A DNA stretch of 64,000 nt from Pedobacter endophyticus (GTDB taxonomy: Bacteria; Bacteroidota; Bacteroidia; Sphingobacteriales; Sphingobacteriaceae). The position numbers were made by a program, and so were the translations under genes. The notes under the pieces were generated by a model, which saw only the letters and a list, made by a program, of their open reading frames with translations, ran no database searches and was not told the origin of the DNA. Positions within the stretch are counted from its first letter, which is position 1. Each line of letters starts with the position of its first letter. Below are positions 10,198 through 19,450 of this stretch, piece after piece. The DNA lies in NCBI RefSeq assembly GCF_015679185.1, contig NZ_CP064939.1, positions 2,108,001 through 2,172,000 on the forward strand, read 5' to 3'.

Positions 10198-11388
10198 ATG
10201 TTTAAAAACAATCTCCCTAATTGGTTTTTTATCACATTTTTATTTGTCATTGGCGGCCTGAATTTACCGGCCCAAACACAAACCAACGGCAGCCAGGCAA
10301 ATAACGTTGTAACTGCCGTACCTTTCCTGCTAATTACGCCCGATGCCCGTGCAGGCAGTATGGGCAATGCCGGTGTTGCTGTTGAGGGCGATGTAAACAG
10401 TTCGAGCATAAACGCCGCTAAGCTCGCCTACCTTAGTGAAAGTTCCGGATTTGGAATTTCTTACAGCCCATGGTTAAAGAACATTGTTCCCGATATTAAT
10501 CTGGCTTACCTGTCTGGCTATTACAAACTAGATGACCGCAACACCCTTGCGGCCTCGTTGCGTTTTTTCTCGTTGGGCTCGGTAACCTTAATTGATGAGA
10601 ATGAGCAGAACCTCGGCACCTTTAAACCGAGCGAACTCGCTATTGATGCCTCTTATGTTCGGAGCTTTGGTGAAGAATTTGCGCTGGGCACAACCCTGCG
10701 TTACATTTATTCAAACCTATCGTCGGGGCAGTTTGGCGCTACACAGCAAAGCTCCGATGGCCAGGCTGTTGCCGTTGATGTTTCCGGGATTTACAGAACA
10801 CAAACTCAATTTTTAAATACCGATGCCATCCTGTCGCTGGGCGCAAACATTTCAAACATCGGTACCAAAATCAGTTACTCAACCGGCGGAACCAATTATT
10901 TTTTACCAACCAACTTAAAGCTCGGCGGCGCATCAACCTTTTTGATCGACGAATACAGCGAATTTACCTTTGCGCTCGATTTTAACAAATTACTGGTGCC
11001 AACCCAACCTACTTACGGTGCCGACGGCGAGATAATTAGTGGCCGAAACCCGAACCGATCCGTACCAGCAGGCATTTTTGGTTCATTTAGCGATGCCCCG
11101 GGTGGTTTTAGCGAAGAGTTGAAAGAAGTAAATATTTCTACAGGAATTGAATATCGCTATAACAAACAATTTGCCCTGAGGGCCGGGTACCATTACGAAA
11201 ACCCATTGAAGGGCGATGCCCGTTACCTTACCCTGGGGGCGGGATTTAAGTACGAGGTTTTTAATATCGATTTTGCCTATCTGATTGCGAATGCACAGAA
11301 AAGCCCTCTTGCCAACACCTTGCGGTTTAGCCTGATGTTTAATTTCGGTAACGCCGGAAACGGCAGCAGAGACCCAAGGGTGAACTAG
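10198..11388 (+). CDS. porV: Type IX secretion outer membrane protein PorV (LptO)
   Basis: 396 residues with a signal peptide ending near LPAQTQ. The conserved start of the mature protein, AVPFLLITPDARAGSMGNAG, is the hallmark of PorV/LptO, and the rest alternates like a FadL-type beta barrel, ending FSLMFNFG then a short tail. PorV shuttles cargo carrying C-terminal signals from the Sov (SprA) translocon to the attachment complex and is needed for most T9SS export. The usual neighbour porU is not beside it here. No cargo protein with an obvious T9SS C-terminal domain was recognised in this window. Confidence 0.9.
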   Translation: MFKNNLPNWFFITFLFVIGGLNLPAQTQTNGSQANNVVTAVPFLLITPDARAGSMGNAGVAVEGDVNSSSINAAKLAYLSESSGFGISYSPWLKNIVPDINLAYLSGYYKLDDRNTLAASLRFFSLGSVTLIDENEQNLGTFKPSELAIDASYVRSFGEEFALGTTLRYIYSNLSSGQFGATQQSSDGQAVAVDVSGIYRTQTQFLNTDAILSLGANISNIGTKISYSTGGTNYFLPTNLKLGGASTFLIDEYSEFTFALDFNKLLVPTQPTYGADGEIISGRNPNRSVPAGIFGSFSDAPGGFSEELKEVNISTGIEYRYNKQFALRAGYHYENPLKGDARYLTLGAGFKYEVFNIDFAYLIANAQKSPLANTLRFSLMFNFGNAGNGSRDPRVN

Positions 11389-11455
11389 ATAAATGTTAAA
11401 AAATTGACTATTACTTCTATTTTTTGTAAATTGTATCAACCAAAATATAGAAGTT

Positions 11456-11896
11456 ATGAACTTGATCAAAAAAATCCGCGACTGGGGCGATCAGAATCAC
11501 CCAAAATGGCTCGATTATTTTAGAATTCTTTTAGGTATAGTATTAATATGGAAAGGCATAGATTTCTATATTAACATGGAGGTATTTAACCACCTGATGC
11601 GTGGCGCAATGCTTGGTGCTGCATTTAGCATAAGCTTTATTGCTCATTTAATCATTTTGGCACATATTATAGGTGGTTTAGCCATTGCATTGGGCACACA
11701 CACCCGGTTTTTCTGTCTGGTTAACCTCCCGATACTTATTGGCGCCGTATTTTTCATTAATATGTCCGCCGGCATCTTTAAGCCTTACTCAGAGTTCTGG
11801 TTTTCTACCCTGGTGCTTATCGGGTTAATCTGTTTTATTGTAGAAGGCAACGGCATTATTTCGGTTGAGCGGCAACAAAGTGTTTCAGAAGCTTAA
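11456..11896 (+). CDS. DoxX family membrane protein
   Basis: 146 residues with four hydrophobic segments (about 20-40, 55-75, 80-105, 115-135). Features such as LRILLGIVLIWKGIDFY and the HIIGGLAIALGTHTRFF stretch match DoxX/DUF417-like inner-membrane proteins. Function in this family is poorly defined (redox- or stress-linked in some members). It follows porV by 67 bases on the same strand and could be co-transcribed, although an A/T-rich gap separates them. Confidence 0.75.
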   Translation: MNLIKKIRDWGDQNHPKWLDYFRILLGIVLIWKGIDFYINMEVFNHLMRGAMLGAAFSISFIAHLIILAHIIGGLAIALGTHTRFFCLVNLPILIGAVFFINMSAGIFKPYSEFWFSTLVLIGLICFIVEGNGIISVERQQSVSEA

Positions 11897-11986
11897 CAAT
11901 GAAAAATAGTTCACGTATTATTTTCAATGCTAACTAAATGACTGACAACGCCTAGCATTTTTGTTAAAATAATATTATAGAAATGG

Positions 11987-12017
11987 TTTGCAGATTTGCG
12001 CCAAATCGCTACTTTTG
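11987..12017 (+). promoter_or_regulatory. Bacteroidota-type promoter of the tRNA-Ser gene
   Basis: TTTG at 11987-11990, a 19-base spacer, and TACTTTTG at 12010-12017 fit the Bacteroidota housekeeping consensus TTTG / TAnnTTTG exactly. The mature tRNA begins 5 bases later, so transcription probably starts at or very near its 5' end. Confidence 0.75.
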
Positions 12018-12021
12018 CGGC

Positions 12022-12109
12022 GGAGAGCTGGCAGAGTGGTCGAATGCGGCAGTCTTGAAAACTGTTGACTGTAACAGGTCCGGGGGTTCGAATCCCTCGC
12101 TCTCCGCCA
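12022..12109 (+). tRNA. tRNA-Ser (anticodon TGA)
   Basis: 88 bases including an encoded CCA at 12107-12109. The acceptor stem GGAGAGC pairs with GCTCTCC; the anticodon loop is CTTGAAA with anticodon TGA; a long variable arm (between AACTGT and the T stem) and the T arm GGGGGTTCGAATCCC are typical of class II serine tRNAs. It has its own promoter and terminator, so it is a single-gene unit. Confidence 0.97.
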
Positions 12110-12112
12110 AGT

Positions 12113-12141
12113 AAAAGGAGTCCGTAGGGGCTCCTTTTTTT
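12113..12141 (+). terminator. Rho-independent terminator of tRNA-Ser
   Basis: AAAAGGAG at 12113-12120 pairs with CTCCTTTT at 12131-12138, helped by CC/GG inside, and ends in seven T. It follows the tRNA by three bases. Confidence 0.85.
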
Positions 12142-12321
12142 GTTTCCGCTGGTGGGCAATTTACCCGGCCTTTCAAGATAACAACCGCAGTTTAAACCGC
12201 AAATCCGGCCACTACAAACCCTCACTTTTTGATGTAAAATACCTGATTTTGGCCGTTAACTACGGGATATACAGGTTACAGTGAATTGCCTTAAAATTTC
12301 GCCATATATTTGCATATCAGT

Positions 12322-12756
12322 ATGGTTATAGAGAGAACAATTAAAATTAACGTGCCCGATTGGGCATTTTGGCAAGCGCTGATCTTAGCAGGGCTTGATG
12401 AGGAAAGAGGCGGCCATTACGAATGTGATTGGACAGCTAACGGGCGTATTAACTGGATTTCGGAAAATGGCCTCAGCTGTTTCTATGGAAAGATCTTACA
12501 GATTAGCAAAATGCGTTACCTCAGCTTCATCAAATACGACAATCGCCCTAACCAGCAAGTAGTTTCGTTGATAACATACAATATGCTCGCTTACAATGGC
12601 GACCTCGTTGTAAAGTTCACTTCCGATTTCCTTCATGCAAACATGAGCCAGGGCCGAAATACCGAAGCAGACTGGCTTGAGAACCATCTCGTAAAATTGG
12701 CCAGCATAGCAAGAAAAATCCAGTTACTATCAGAAACAAAGCAATATTATGCTTGA
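12322..12756 (+). CDS. SRPBCC-like (AHSA1-type) small protein
   Basis: 144 residues from the ATG at 12322. IERTIKINVPDWAFWQALI, a central WISENGLSCFYGKILQI, and a C-terminal amphipathic helix (WLENHLVKLASIARKI) follow the helix-grip pattern of START/AHSA1 domains. These bind hydrophobic ligands; no function can be assigned. A TATATTTG that fits the -7 box lies at 12305-12312, only 9 bases before the ATG, without a well-spaced TTTG, so the message may have a very short leader. Family assignment is moderate and needs profile searching. Confidence 0.55.
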   Translation: MVIERTIKINVPDWAFWQALILAGLDEERGGHYECDWTANGRINWISENGLSCFYGKILQISKMRYLSFIKYDNRPNQQVVSLITYNMLAYNGDLVVKFTSDFLHANMSQGRNTEADWLENHLVKLASIARKIQLLSETKQYYA

Positions 12757-12887
12757 GCAGAAGCCCAAACAAACACAGGTGAGCGCATTGCTAGTTCTGG
12801 TCTGCGCACAGGCGATTTAACTGATCGACCTGCATCCATCTGGCAAATACAACAGCATAAACTAAAGAAGAAAAAACAAAAAATTTT

Positions 12888-13136
12888 ATGAGAACAGGAA
12901 CTATTATTGCCTATAACAAAAAGGTTGGAGTTGGCCTTATAAAAGACTCGAACGGTCAGCACATCAAGTTTTTCGAAACTGATTCCGATTCTTTGCCTGC
13001 CAGGGGCGCCGCAGTCACCTTTGATATCGGCTTTAGAAACCGGGCGCTCGCTGCCATTAACGTTTTTATTTTAAAACTGGATAGTGAAAGCAACCCAAGG
13101 TTTAAAGCACGTGTTTCACCCTCGTCACTTCACTAA
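12888..13136 (+). CDS. Divergent cold-shock-domain-like protein
   Basis: 82 residues. The first half (MRTGTIIAYNKKVGVGLIKD, then GQHIKFFETD) follows the cold-shock domain layout: strand 1, an RNP1-like K-x-G-x-G-x-I, and an RNP2-like hydrophobic strand. The aromatic residues normally used to stack on nucleic acid in RNP1 (F-G-F) are Val and Leu here, so binding may be weakened or altered. The C-terminus is basic. It starts 131 bases after the SRPBCC-like gene on the same strand. Protein reality is likely; the function is open. Confidence 0.55.
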   Translation: MRTGTIIAYNKKVGVGLIKDSNGQHIKFFETDSDSLPARGAAVTFDIGFRNRALAAINVFILKLDSESNPRFKARVSPSSLH

Positions 13137-13405
13137 ATTGTTGTTCCAACCGCAATAGTTTATCTAATAATCTGTCACCACAGAAAGCGGTATTCATCTT
13201 AATTGGTGCTAGCGCTTTCCTTTTTCATACTCCCGTTGCCAAAAATTCAAAATGGCTACTTAGCTCAGCTCAAAATCAGAAGTTTTTGATGCTGTAATGC
13301 CTTAAACCAGGTATTTATACAAACCGTTTACGTTAAATACTAGGAAAAAAGGGTACTTCGCTACGCTTAACAATTATTATATTGCTTAAACCTATTCGAA
13401 ACAAC

Positions 13406-14473
13406 ATGCCTAAACCGAGTTTTCCGCTACAGGACCTGATCGAAAGAGAATCAAGATCTTATTTTTCGTACAGTTTAAAAGAGCAGCGGTTCTTATATAA
13501 AAATAAATCTTTCGAGGCCTTTCTTGCCGAGCATGCAAGCCCCGACCTGACGCAGCTATTGCTTTTGATACACGACGAAGACCGGGAATATGTTCGTAAG
13601 GTTTATCAAAGTTTGGGTCCCGGTAATGTTGCAGAGCGTATTGAGTTTCGGTTGGTGATGGAGCAACGCACTTATTACCTAAATCTTACCGCTGTTATTA
13701 CTGCCGAAAAACCCCGGTGCCTGATCGGGCACTTTGAAGACGTTACCGAAGAAATTGTTCATACCAAAAACCTGATCGAATACACCAACAAGAAAAACGC
13801 GGTGCTAAATATTATCAGTCACGATTTGGCAGGCCCACTCGGAACCATCCAGATGCTGTCTTCACTGCTCCAGGGCAAGGGCAACTCGCTCAATCCCGAT
13901 AAGATGCAGCAAATTTTAACCATGATTGAAACCAATGCAAAGCGGGGCATCAAGATGATACAGGAGTTTATAAAAAAAGAATTTCTCGAATCTATCGGCG
14001 TCGAAGTTCAAAAGCAGCGAATCAATATTGTAAAAGGATTGGAAGAGATTATCGCCGAATACAAATCGTCGGAATTGCACCTTCATCTCCGCTTTGAGTT
14101 CAACTGCCCGTTTACTGAAATATTTGTGATGATCGACCCGACGAAATTTTATCAGGCCGTCAATAATTTAATTTCAAACTCCATTAAGTTTACGCCCGAC
14201 AAAGGAGTTATCTCCATCAATATCTCTCGAGAGGCAAACAAAGTGATTATCGAGATTGCCGACACAGGCATCGGCATTCCGAAAAAGTTTCACGATAAGC
14301 TGTTTGATAAGTTTAATGTTGCAGGCAGAACGGGCCTCAGAGGCGAAAGCTCCGTGGGCCTCGGCATGTCGATCATAAAGACAATAATAGAGTGGCATAA
14401 TGGCAAAATCTGGTTCACGTCCGAAGAAAATAAGGGCTCAAACTTCTTCATTGAACTGGATGAATGTGATTAG
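13406..14473 (+). CDS. PAS-domain sensor histidine kinase
   Basis: 355 residues from the ATG at 13406 (a TTG eight codons upstream is possible). No membrane segment, so it is cytoplasmic. A PAS-like region (about 15-120) precedes a HisKA dimerisation helix with the phospho-acceptor in NIISHDLAGPL (His139) and an HATPase_c domain with N box NNLISNSIKF, G1 DTGIGIP and G2 SVGLGMSII. It would autophosphorylate and pass phosphate to a response regulator. The LuxR-type regulator at 20462 is a candidate partner but lies six kilobases away. Confidence 0.9.
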   Translation: MPKPSFPLQDLIERESRSYFSYSLKEQRFLYKNKSFEAFLAEHASPDLTQLLLLIHDEDREYVRKVYQSLGPGNVAERIEFRLVMEQRTYYLNLTAVITAEKPRCLIGHFEDVTEEIVHTKNLIEYTNKKNAVLNIISHDLAGPLGTIQMLSSLLQGKGNSLNPDKMQQILTMIETNAKRGIKMIQEFIKKEFLESIGVEVQKQRINIVKGLEEIIAEYKSSELHLHLRFEFNCPFTEIFVMIDPTKFYQAVNNLISNSIKFTPDKGVISINISREANKVIIEIADTGIGIPKKFHDKLFDKFNVAGRTGLRGESSVGLGMSIIKTIIEWHNGKIWFTSEENKGSNFFIELDECD

Positions 14474-14528
14474 GGAGTTTGTGCCAAAGGCATCCCTTGG
14501 GGAGAATTTGTGCCAAAGGCATCCCTTC

Positions 14529-14740
14529 GGGCAATGTCATTTAGTTAAGGAAAAAACAAAAAACATTGTCACCCTGAGCATTTCGACTACGCTCAATACA
14601 GGCTTAGTCGAAGGGCGATGTTTATTTGTTTTTTCCTGCAGAAGAGGTCTTCGACTGAGTTTATCTTGAGCGAAGTCGAAAGGCTCAGATCCGATAGCTA
14701 TCGGATGACACCCGTGGAGCTTAACTAAATGACATTGCCC
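14529..14740. repeat. Nested inverted-repeat element
   Basis: Perfect 21-base arms at 14529-14549 (starting GGGCAATGTCATTTAG) and 14720-14740 (ending CTAAATGACATTGCCC). Inside lies a second, imperfect inverted pair near 14548-14567 (GGAAAAAACAAAAAACA) and 14618-14637. Each arm is bordered by CCC-nnn-GGG. No transposase is present. The remaining sequence of the 14474-14889 gap is low-complexity, and no gene is supported there. Confidence 0.7.
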
Positions 14741-14889
14741 TTCGGGAGAGTTAGCAGTTGAGCAATTCAACAATTAAACAATTAACCAATGCAGCAGTAC
14801 AGCAATTGACAACGCCGTTTACAAAAATTGTAACAAAGAAAACATCAACAAATAGGACAGTGATTGATTTTAATGGATAAATTAGCGGC

Positions 14890-17841
14890 ATGAAGGGAAA
14901 ATCTGATCAATCAAAAATTGAAAAAAATGACACTTTCAACCTCGAGCGTTTACAGCTTAAGGGCGAAGGAGACGCGGTTAAGGTAGAAACTCAGGCCTTT
15001 CCGATTATTGGACTAGGCGGAGCAAGTGGATCAGTTGTTGCATTTGAACAGTTTTTTAAGCACATGCCTACTGATGCCGGCATGGCCTTTATCATTGTTA
15101 TTCATCAAGACCCAAAAGAACAGGGAAATTATTTAGAGGTATTGAAGTCGTTTACCTCAATGCCCGTGCAGTTTGCCGAAGATGGTGCCAAGGTTATTCC
15201 AAACCATGTTTACCTGGCGCCTATGCATTTCGATATCGGATTGCACGACGGCTACCTGCTGTTGTTTAAGGCCGCACAGAACGACAACACACGGATGTGC
15301 ATCGATCATTTTTTTCAGAGCCTTGCCGAAGATCAGTGGAATATGGCCGTGGGTATTTTATTTTCCGGTCTTGGGGCCGATGGTGAAACCGGCCTGCGCA
15401 TGATTAAGGAGAAACTTGGCATGACGATGGTACAAGACCCCGAAGATGCTACTTATGCGAGCATGCCGATGGCGGCCATAACCACCCATCAATCAGATTA
15501 TATCCTTTTGCCCGAGGAAATGCCGGGTAAGCTGATTAAATACCTGAGCCATCCGGTTTTGGGGGTTTCGATAGAAGATATCGACGCTAATAAAACCAAT
15601 AAGGTTCACATTCAGAAAATCATTATGATTCTCCGGTCGCACACCGGCCACGATTTTAGTTTATACAAAAAGAACACCATTTCTCGCCGTATTGAGCGCC
15701 GGATTGCCTTTCATCAATTGCCCGATTATGAGCATTACGTGAATTACCTCCGTGAAAATCCGGCCGAGGTTGATATTCTTTTTAACGAACTTTTAATTGG
15801 AGTAACTAAGTTTTTTCGCGATAAACCGGCCTTTGAAACCCTTACCGAGCACATGTATCCTTTGCTTGGCAGCAAGAACCCCGAGGAGCCGATTCGCATT
15901 TGGATCGCTGGATGCTCAACAGGAGAAGAAGCCTACACTGTTGCCATAATTATAACCGAATATTTGGATGCGCTGCAATTGAAGCGTAAACCGAAAGCGC
16001 AGATTTTTGCTACCGATCTCGACGCAAATGCCATTGAAGTAGCCAGAACGGGTTTTTATTTCTCTAACATTGCATCTGAGCTCAGCCCCGAAAGGTTGGA
16101 ACGCTTTTTCGAAAGGAAAAATAATGGCTACACGGTAAAAAAAGAAATCAGAGAAATGATTGTGTTTGCCCAGCACAACCTCATTAAAGATGCGCCTTTT
16201 ACCCGGCTCGATTTATTGTGCTGCAGAAATGTAATGATTTACCTCACTACAGAGCTACAGAAAAAGCTTATTCCTATTTTTCATTATTCATTAAACGTAA
16301 ATGGACTGCTATTCTTAGGTCCGGCCGAATCGGTAAGTGGTTTTCAGGAGTTTTTTAACAATGTAGATTCCAAATGGAAGCTCTTTGAGCGAAAAGAAGG
16401 GGCATCATCGATGGGCAAGCTGTTGGATTTTCCTTTCCACATTGCCAATCAGGATAAGCTCGTCAAATCAGATATGTCGTCGAAAAGCAGAAAACAAAGT
16501 CCCATTGTGGAGCATTTTAACAAAATATTGCTCGATAACCATACACCCCCGTCGCTGTTATTGAACGATAAAGGTGAGATTATTGACATCAATGGCGCTA
16601 CACAACGTTTTATTCACCTGCACCCGGGTGAGGCCGTGATGAATATCCACCGGATGATTCGCGAAGAGCTGAAATATGCCCTGGGAAATGCACTTCATCA
16701 GGCTTCGACAAAAAAAATCAAGGTCGAAATTAACGACGTTAAGATAAAGGAAAACGACAAGCTGTTTGTAGTAAACGTAACGGTAGATTACATCCACGAA
16801 CCTGCATTGCAAGGCATGCTGTTAGTCACCTTTTTTGAGCGCCCGGCCAAAAAAATGCAACGACGGAGTAAGCAAAGTGGGGCTAATGAGGGAGTGGTAG
16901 AAGAGCTCGAAAAAGAACTTACCTATACCAAACAGCAGCTGCACACCACCATTGAGCAGATGGAAACCTCATTAGAGGAACTAAAATCGACCAACGAAGA
17001 ACTGCAAAGCACCAACGAGGAGTTGCAGAGTACCAATGAGGAGGCGCTGACTACAAAAGAAGAGATGCAATCGCTTAATGAGGAGCTGATGACGATTAAC
17101 CTGCAATACCAAACCAAGGCCGAGGAGCTTACGCAGTTAAATAACGACATGAAAAACCTGCTCGATAATATAGAGATAGGCACCATATTTTTGGATAACC
17201 ATTTAAACATTTTGCGCTTTACGCCGCAGGTTACCAAGCTGTTTAACGTAATCGCATCCGATATTGGCCGATCAATAACGCATATTGTTTCCAATTTTGA
17301 GTACCCAGCTATAGAGCAAACCATAAAAGAAGTGATTATAACCCTGAATGGCCGCGAACTTGAAGTAAAAACAAAAAAGAATGAATGGTACAACCTCCGC
17401 ATTATGCCCTACCGCACAATGGATAATTTTATTAGCGGCGCCGTACTCACCTTTACCAAAATTACGCCATTAAAATCCATTAGTGCCCAGGTGCGCGGAC
17501 TTCTAAAATATACCCAAAGCATTATCGAGCAGTTTGACGAAGCCACGCTGATTTTAGCCAGCGATAAAAAAGTATTGGCAGCAAACAGAAAGTTTACTAA
17601 ACTGTTTCAATTGGTTGATTCAGAAATCAGAGAACATTCCTTTCTGGAAATTGTTAACAATAAATGGAAAATGAAAGTTCTGGCCGAGAAGCTTTCAGCT
17701 CCAGTCCCTATTATTGAACACTTTTACGAACAGCATCACTTCAACGGTATTGGCATGCTGAACTTAGATATATCAATTCAGCGGATTGCAGAAGACGGCC
17801 ACAAGCTTAATCTTTTAGTCTTAAAATTTAAGGAAAAGTAA
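14890..17841 (+). CDS. CheB-CheR-coiled coil-PAS fusion protein
   Basis: 983 residues, cytoplasmic. CheB-type methylesterase domain about 37-222 with the expected Ser46 (GGASGS), His72 (VIHQ) and Asp164 (GADGETG). CheR-type methyltransferase about 235-505 with RRIERR and the SAM loop GCSTGEEAY (341-349). A PAS-like region about 545-650, a long coiled coil about 668-760 rich in STNEELQ repeats, then two PAS-like modules (about 755-870, 885-980). In chemotaxis these enzymes set receptor methylation; here no receptor, CheA or CheW is nearby, so it probably works in a non-motility sensory pathway. The CheB part lacks a receiver domain. It has no kinase domain of its own and is followed after one base by a kinase gene. 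Confidence 0.93.
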   Translation: MKGKSDQSKIEKNDTFNLERLQLKGEGDAVKVETQAFPIIGLGGASGSVVAFEQFFKHMPTDAGMAFIIVIHQDPKEQGNYLEVLKSFTSMPVQFAEDGAKVIPNHVYLAPMHFDIGLHDGYLLLFKAAQNDNTRMCIDHFFQSLAEDQWNMAVGILFSGLGADGETGLRMIKEKLGMTMVQDPEDATYASMPMAAITTHQSDYILLPEEMPGKLIKYLSHPVLGVSIEDIDANKTNKVHIQKIIMILRSHTGHDFSLYKKNTISRRIERRIAFHQLPDYEHYVNYLRENPAEVDILFNELLIGVTKFFRDKPAFETLTEHMYPLLGSKNPEEPIRIWIAGCSTGEEAYTVAIIITEYLDALQLKRKPKAQIFATDLDANAIEVARTGFYFSNIASELSPERLERFFERKNNGYTVKKEIREMIVFAQHNLIKDAPFTRLDLLCCRNVMIYLTTELQKKLIPIFHYSLNVNGLLFLGPAESVSGFQEFFNNVDSKWKLFERKEGASSMGKLLDFPFHIANQDKLVKSDMSSKSRKQSPIVEHFNKILLDNHTPPSLLLNDKGEIIDINGATQRFIHLHPGEAVMNIHRMIREELKYALGNALHQASTKKIKVEINDVKIKENDKLFVVNVTVDYIHEPALQGMLLVTFFERPAKKMQRRSKQSGANEGVVEELEKELTYTKQQLHTTIEQMETSLEELKSTNEELQSTNEELQSTNEEALTTKEEMQSLNEELMTINLQYQTKAEELTQLNNDMKNLLDNIEIGTIFLDNHLNILRFTPQVTKLFNVIASDIGRSITHIVSNFEYPAIEQTIKEVIITLNGRELEVKTKKNEWYNLRIMPYRTMDNFISGAVLTFTKITPLKSISAQVRGLLKYTQSIIEQFDEATLILASDKKVLAANRKFTKLFQLVDSEIREHSFLEIVNNKWKMKVLAEKLSAPVPIIEHFYEQHHFNGIGMLNLDISIQRIAEDGHKLNLLVLKFKEK

Positions 17842-17842
17842 G

Positions 17843-19444
17843 TTGAAAAACAATGACATCATATATAGAGAATCGGTACTTGGCGCATTAAGAAGTAAGG
17901 CAGAACAGCTTTTTTACACCGACGCAGACAAAAGACATCCGGAGGGGGGCGACCGAACTGCCCAGTTGCTGCACGAGCTCGAAATTTACGAACTGGAGCT
18001 TCAATTGCAGAACGAGGAGCTCAGGTCGTCCTATGCGGCGCTCGAGATGGAGCGGCTAAAATTTGTGTCGCTGTTCAATACAGCGCCCGTAGGTTACCTC
18101 ATTCTCGACAACCGCGGAACGATCAGCGAAATTAATGAAACCGGATTACAGCTGATTTATAACCAGGGAGCAGGCATAAAGGGTAAGCCCCTGAAATCAT
18201 TCATTGTCGACGATTCGCAACATGCCTATGCCAGCTTTGTTGAGCGTATTAGTGAAACTGATGAGCGCCTGCAATGCGAAGTACGTTTAAAAACTAAAAA
18301 AACAGAAACCCGCTATGTGCAGCTCAATGGAATTAAGGCGCCCGGTACCAACACCGATCAACAATCGTTTTACATCACAATAACTGATGTTACCCATGCT
18401 AAACGAAACGAACAGGAGTTATGGGAAACTACCGAAAGACTTAACCAAACGTTAAAAGTTTCCCTTACCGGAACCTGGATGGTAAAATCCAAGGGAGAAA
18501 AGATTTTTCTTGATGAGTACAGCAAAAATATCCTCGATATTCAGAACCGGGCCCAGCTTGTGCCCTGGAAAGCACTTCTCGACATTCTTGTAGAGGAAGA
18601 TCGCCCAAAACTGAACGCCCTGTTTTCCAATTGCGATGAAAGTCATGAAATTGATCTTGAACTGCGGTTGATAAAAAGGAACGGACACCTAAAAACAATT
18701 TTAGTAAAGGGAAAATCGGTAAACCCTATATACGGCAGCAGTTATTATGCGGGAATAATGACTGACATCACGGATAGAAAACGAAACCTGCAACTACGCG
18801 AGGAGACAGAAGACATTCAACGCCGACTACTCCGCAGAGCCGCGATTGAAGCGCAGGAAAAGGAAAGAGACAACCTGAGTGCTGCCCTGCACAACAGTGT
18901 GTGCCAAATTCTTTATGGCATTAGGTTTAACCTTAGTCAGCTTGCCAAACAAGAATCGTTTAAGAGCCATTTAGACGGAATAAACTCGTTATTGGATCAG
19001 GCGATTAGAGAGGTTCGGACGATTTCGGTAGAGTTAACACCCTCCATATTAAAGGATTTTGGTTTTGTCGCGGGAATAAAGGATATGACCGACCGACTGG
19101 GGCGGGCAGGATTTAAGGTAACAACATCGATTGATCAACGGGCTGATCAACTCCCTGAAGAAACGCAATTGTATCTTTTCCGAATTGTTCAGGAGTTGCT
19201 GAATAACAGCATTAAGCACTCAGGCACAAACAGTGCCTCGGTATCGCTTTGCGCCAAAAATGGCGAAGTAGATTTAATCGTAAGTGATGCCGGCAGGGGA
19301 TTATCGAGCCAGCTGAACGATGCATTTAAAAAAGGCTCGGGGCTTCGCGGCATCAAAAACCGCGTTTCGCTGTTAAACGGAACAATGACGATTGAGGATG
19401 CGGACGGAATTACTTTTAAAATACACTTACCTAAAGGTGTTTAA
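17843..19444 (+). CDS. PAS-PAS histidine kinase of the NarX/DesK type
   Basis: 533 residues, starting at a TTG directly after the upstream stop; AAGGAAAAG just before it serves as binding site and no in-frame ATG occurs before Met69, inside the helix that leads into the first PAS domain. An N-terminal helix-rich segment (about 10-70), PAS about 72-190, a second PAS about 200-315, then a HisKA_3 helix with His350 in AALHNSVCQILYG and an HATPase_c domain (VQELLNNSIKHSG, DAGRGLSS, GSGLRGIKNR). No membrane segments. HisKA_3 kinases normally pair with NarL/LuxR-type regulators, and one follows two genes later, so a phosphorelay between them is likely. Confidence 0.92.
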   Translation: MKNNDIIYRESVLGALRSKAEQLFYTDADKRHPEGGDRTAQLLHELEIYELELQLQNEELRSSYAALEMERLKFVSLFNTAPVGYLILDNRGTISEINETGLQLIYNQGAGIKGKPLKSFIVDDSQHAYASFVERISETDERLQCEVRLKTKKTETRYVQLNGIKAPGTNTDQQSFYITITDVTHAKRNEQELWETTERLNQTLKVSLTGTWMVKSKGEKIFLDEYSKNILDIQNRAQLVPWKALLDILVEEDRPKLNALFSNCDESHEIDLELRLIKRNGHLKTILVKGKSVNPIYGSSYYAGIMTDITDRKRNLQLREETEDIQRRLLRRAAIEAQEKERDNLSAALHNSVCQILYGIRFNLSQLAKQESFKSHLDGINSLLDQAIREVRTISVELTPSILKDFGFVAGIKDMTDRLGRAGFKVTTSIDQRADQLPEETQLYLFRIVQELLNNSIKHSGTNSASVSLCAKNGEVDLIVSDAGRGLSSQLNDAFKKGSGLRGIKNRVSLLNGTMTIEDADGITFKIHLPKGV

Positions 19445-19450
19445 TAAGAA

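Noticed and set aside
14537..14773. Minus-strand frame in the nested repeat
   Set aside because: It lies entirely inside the inverted repeats and has no family resemblance.
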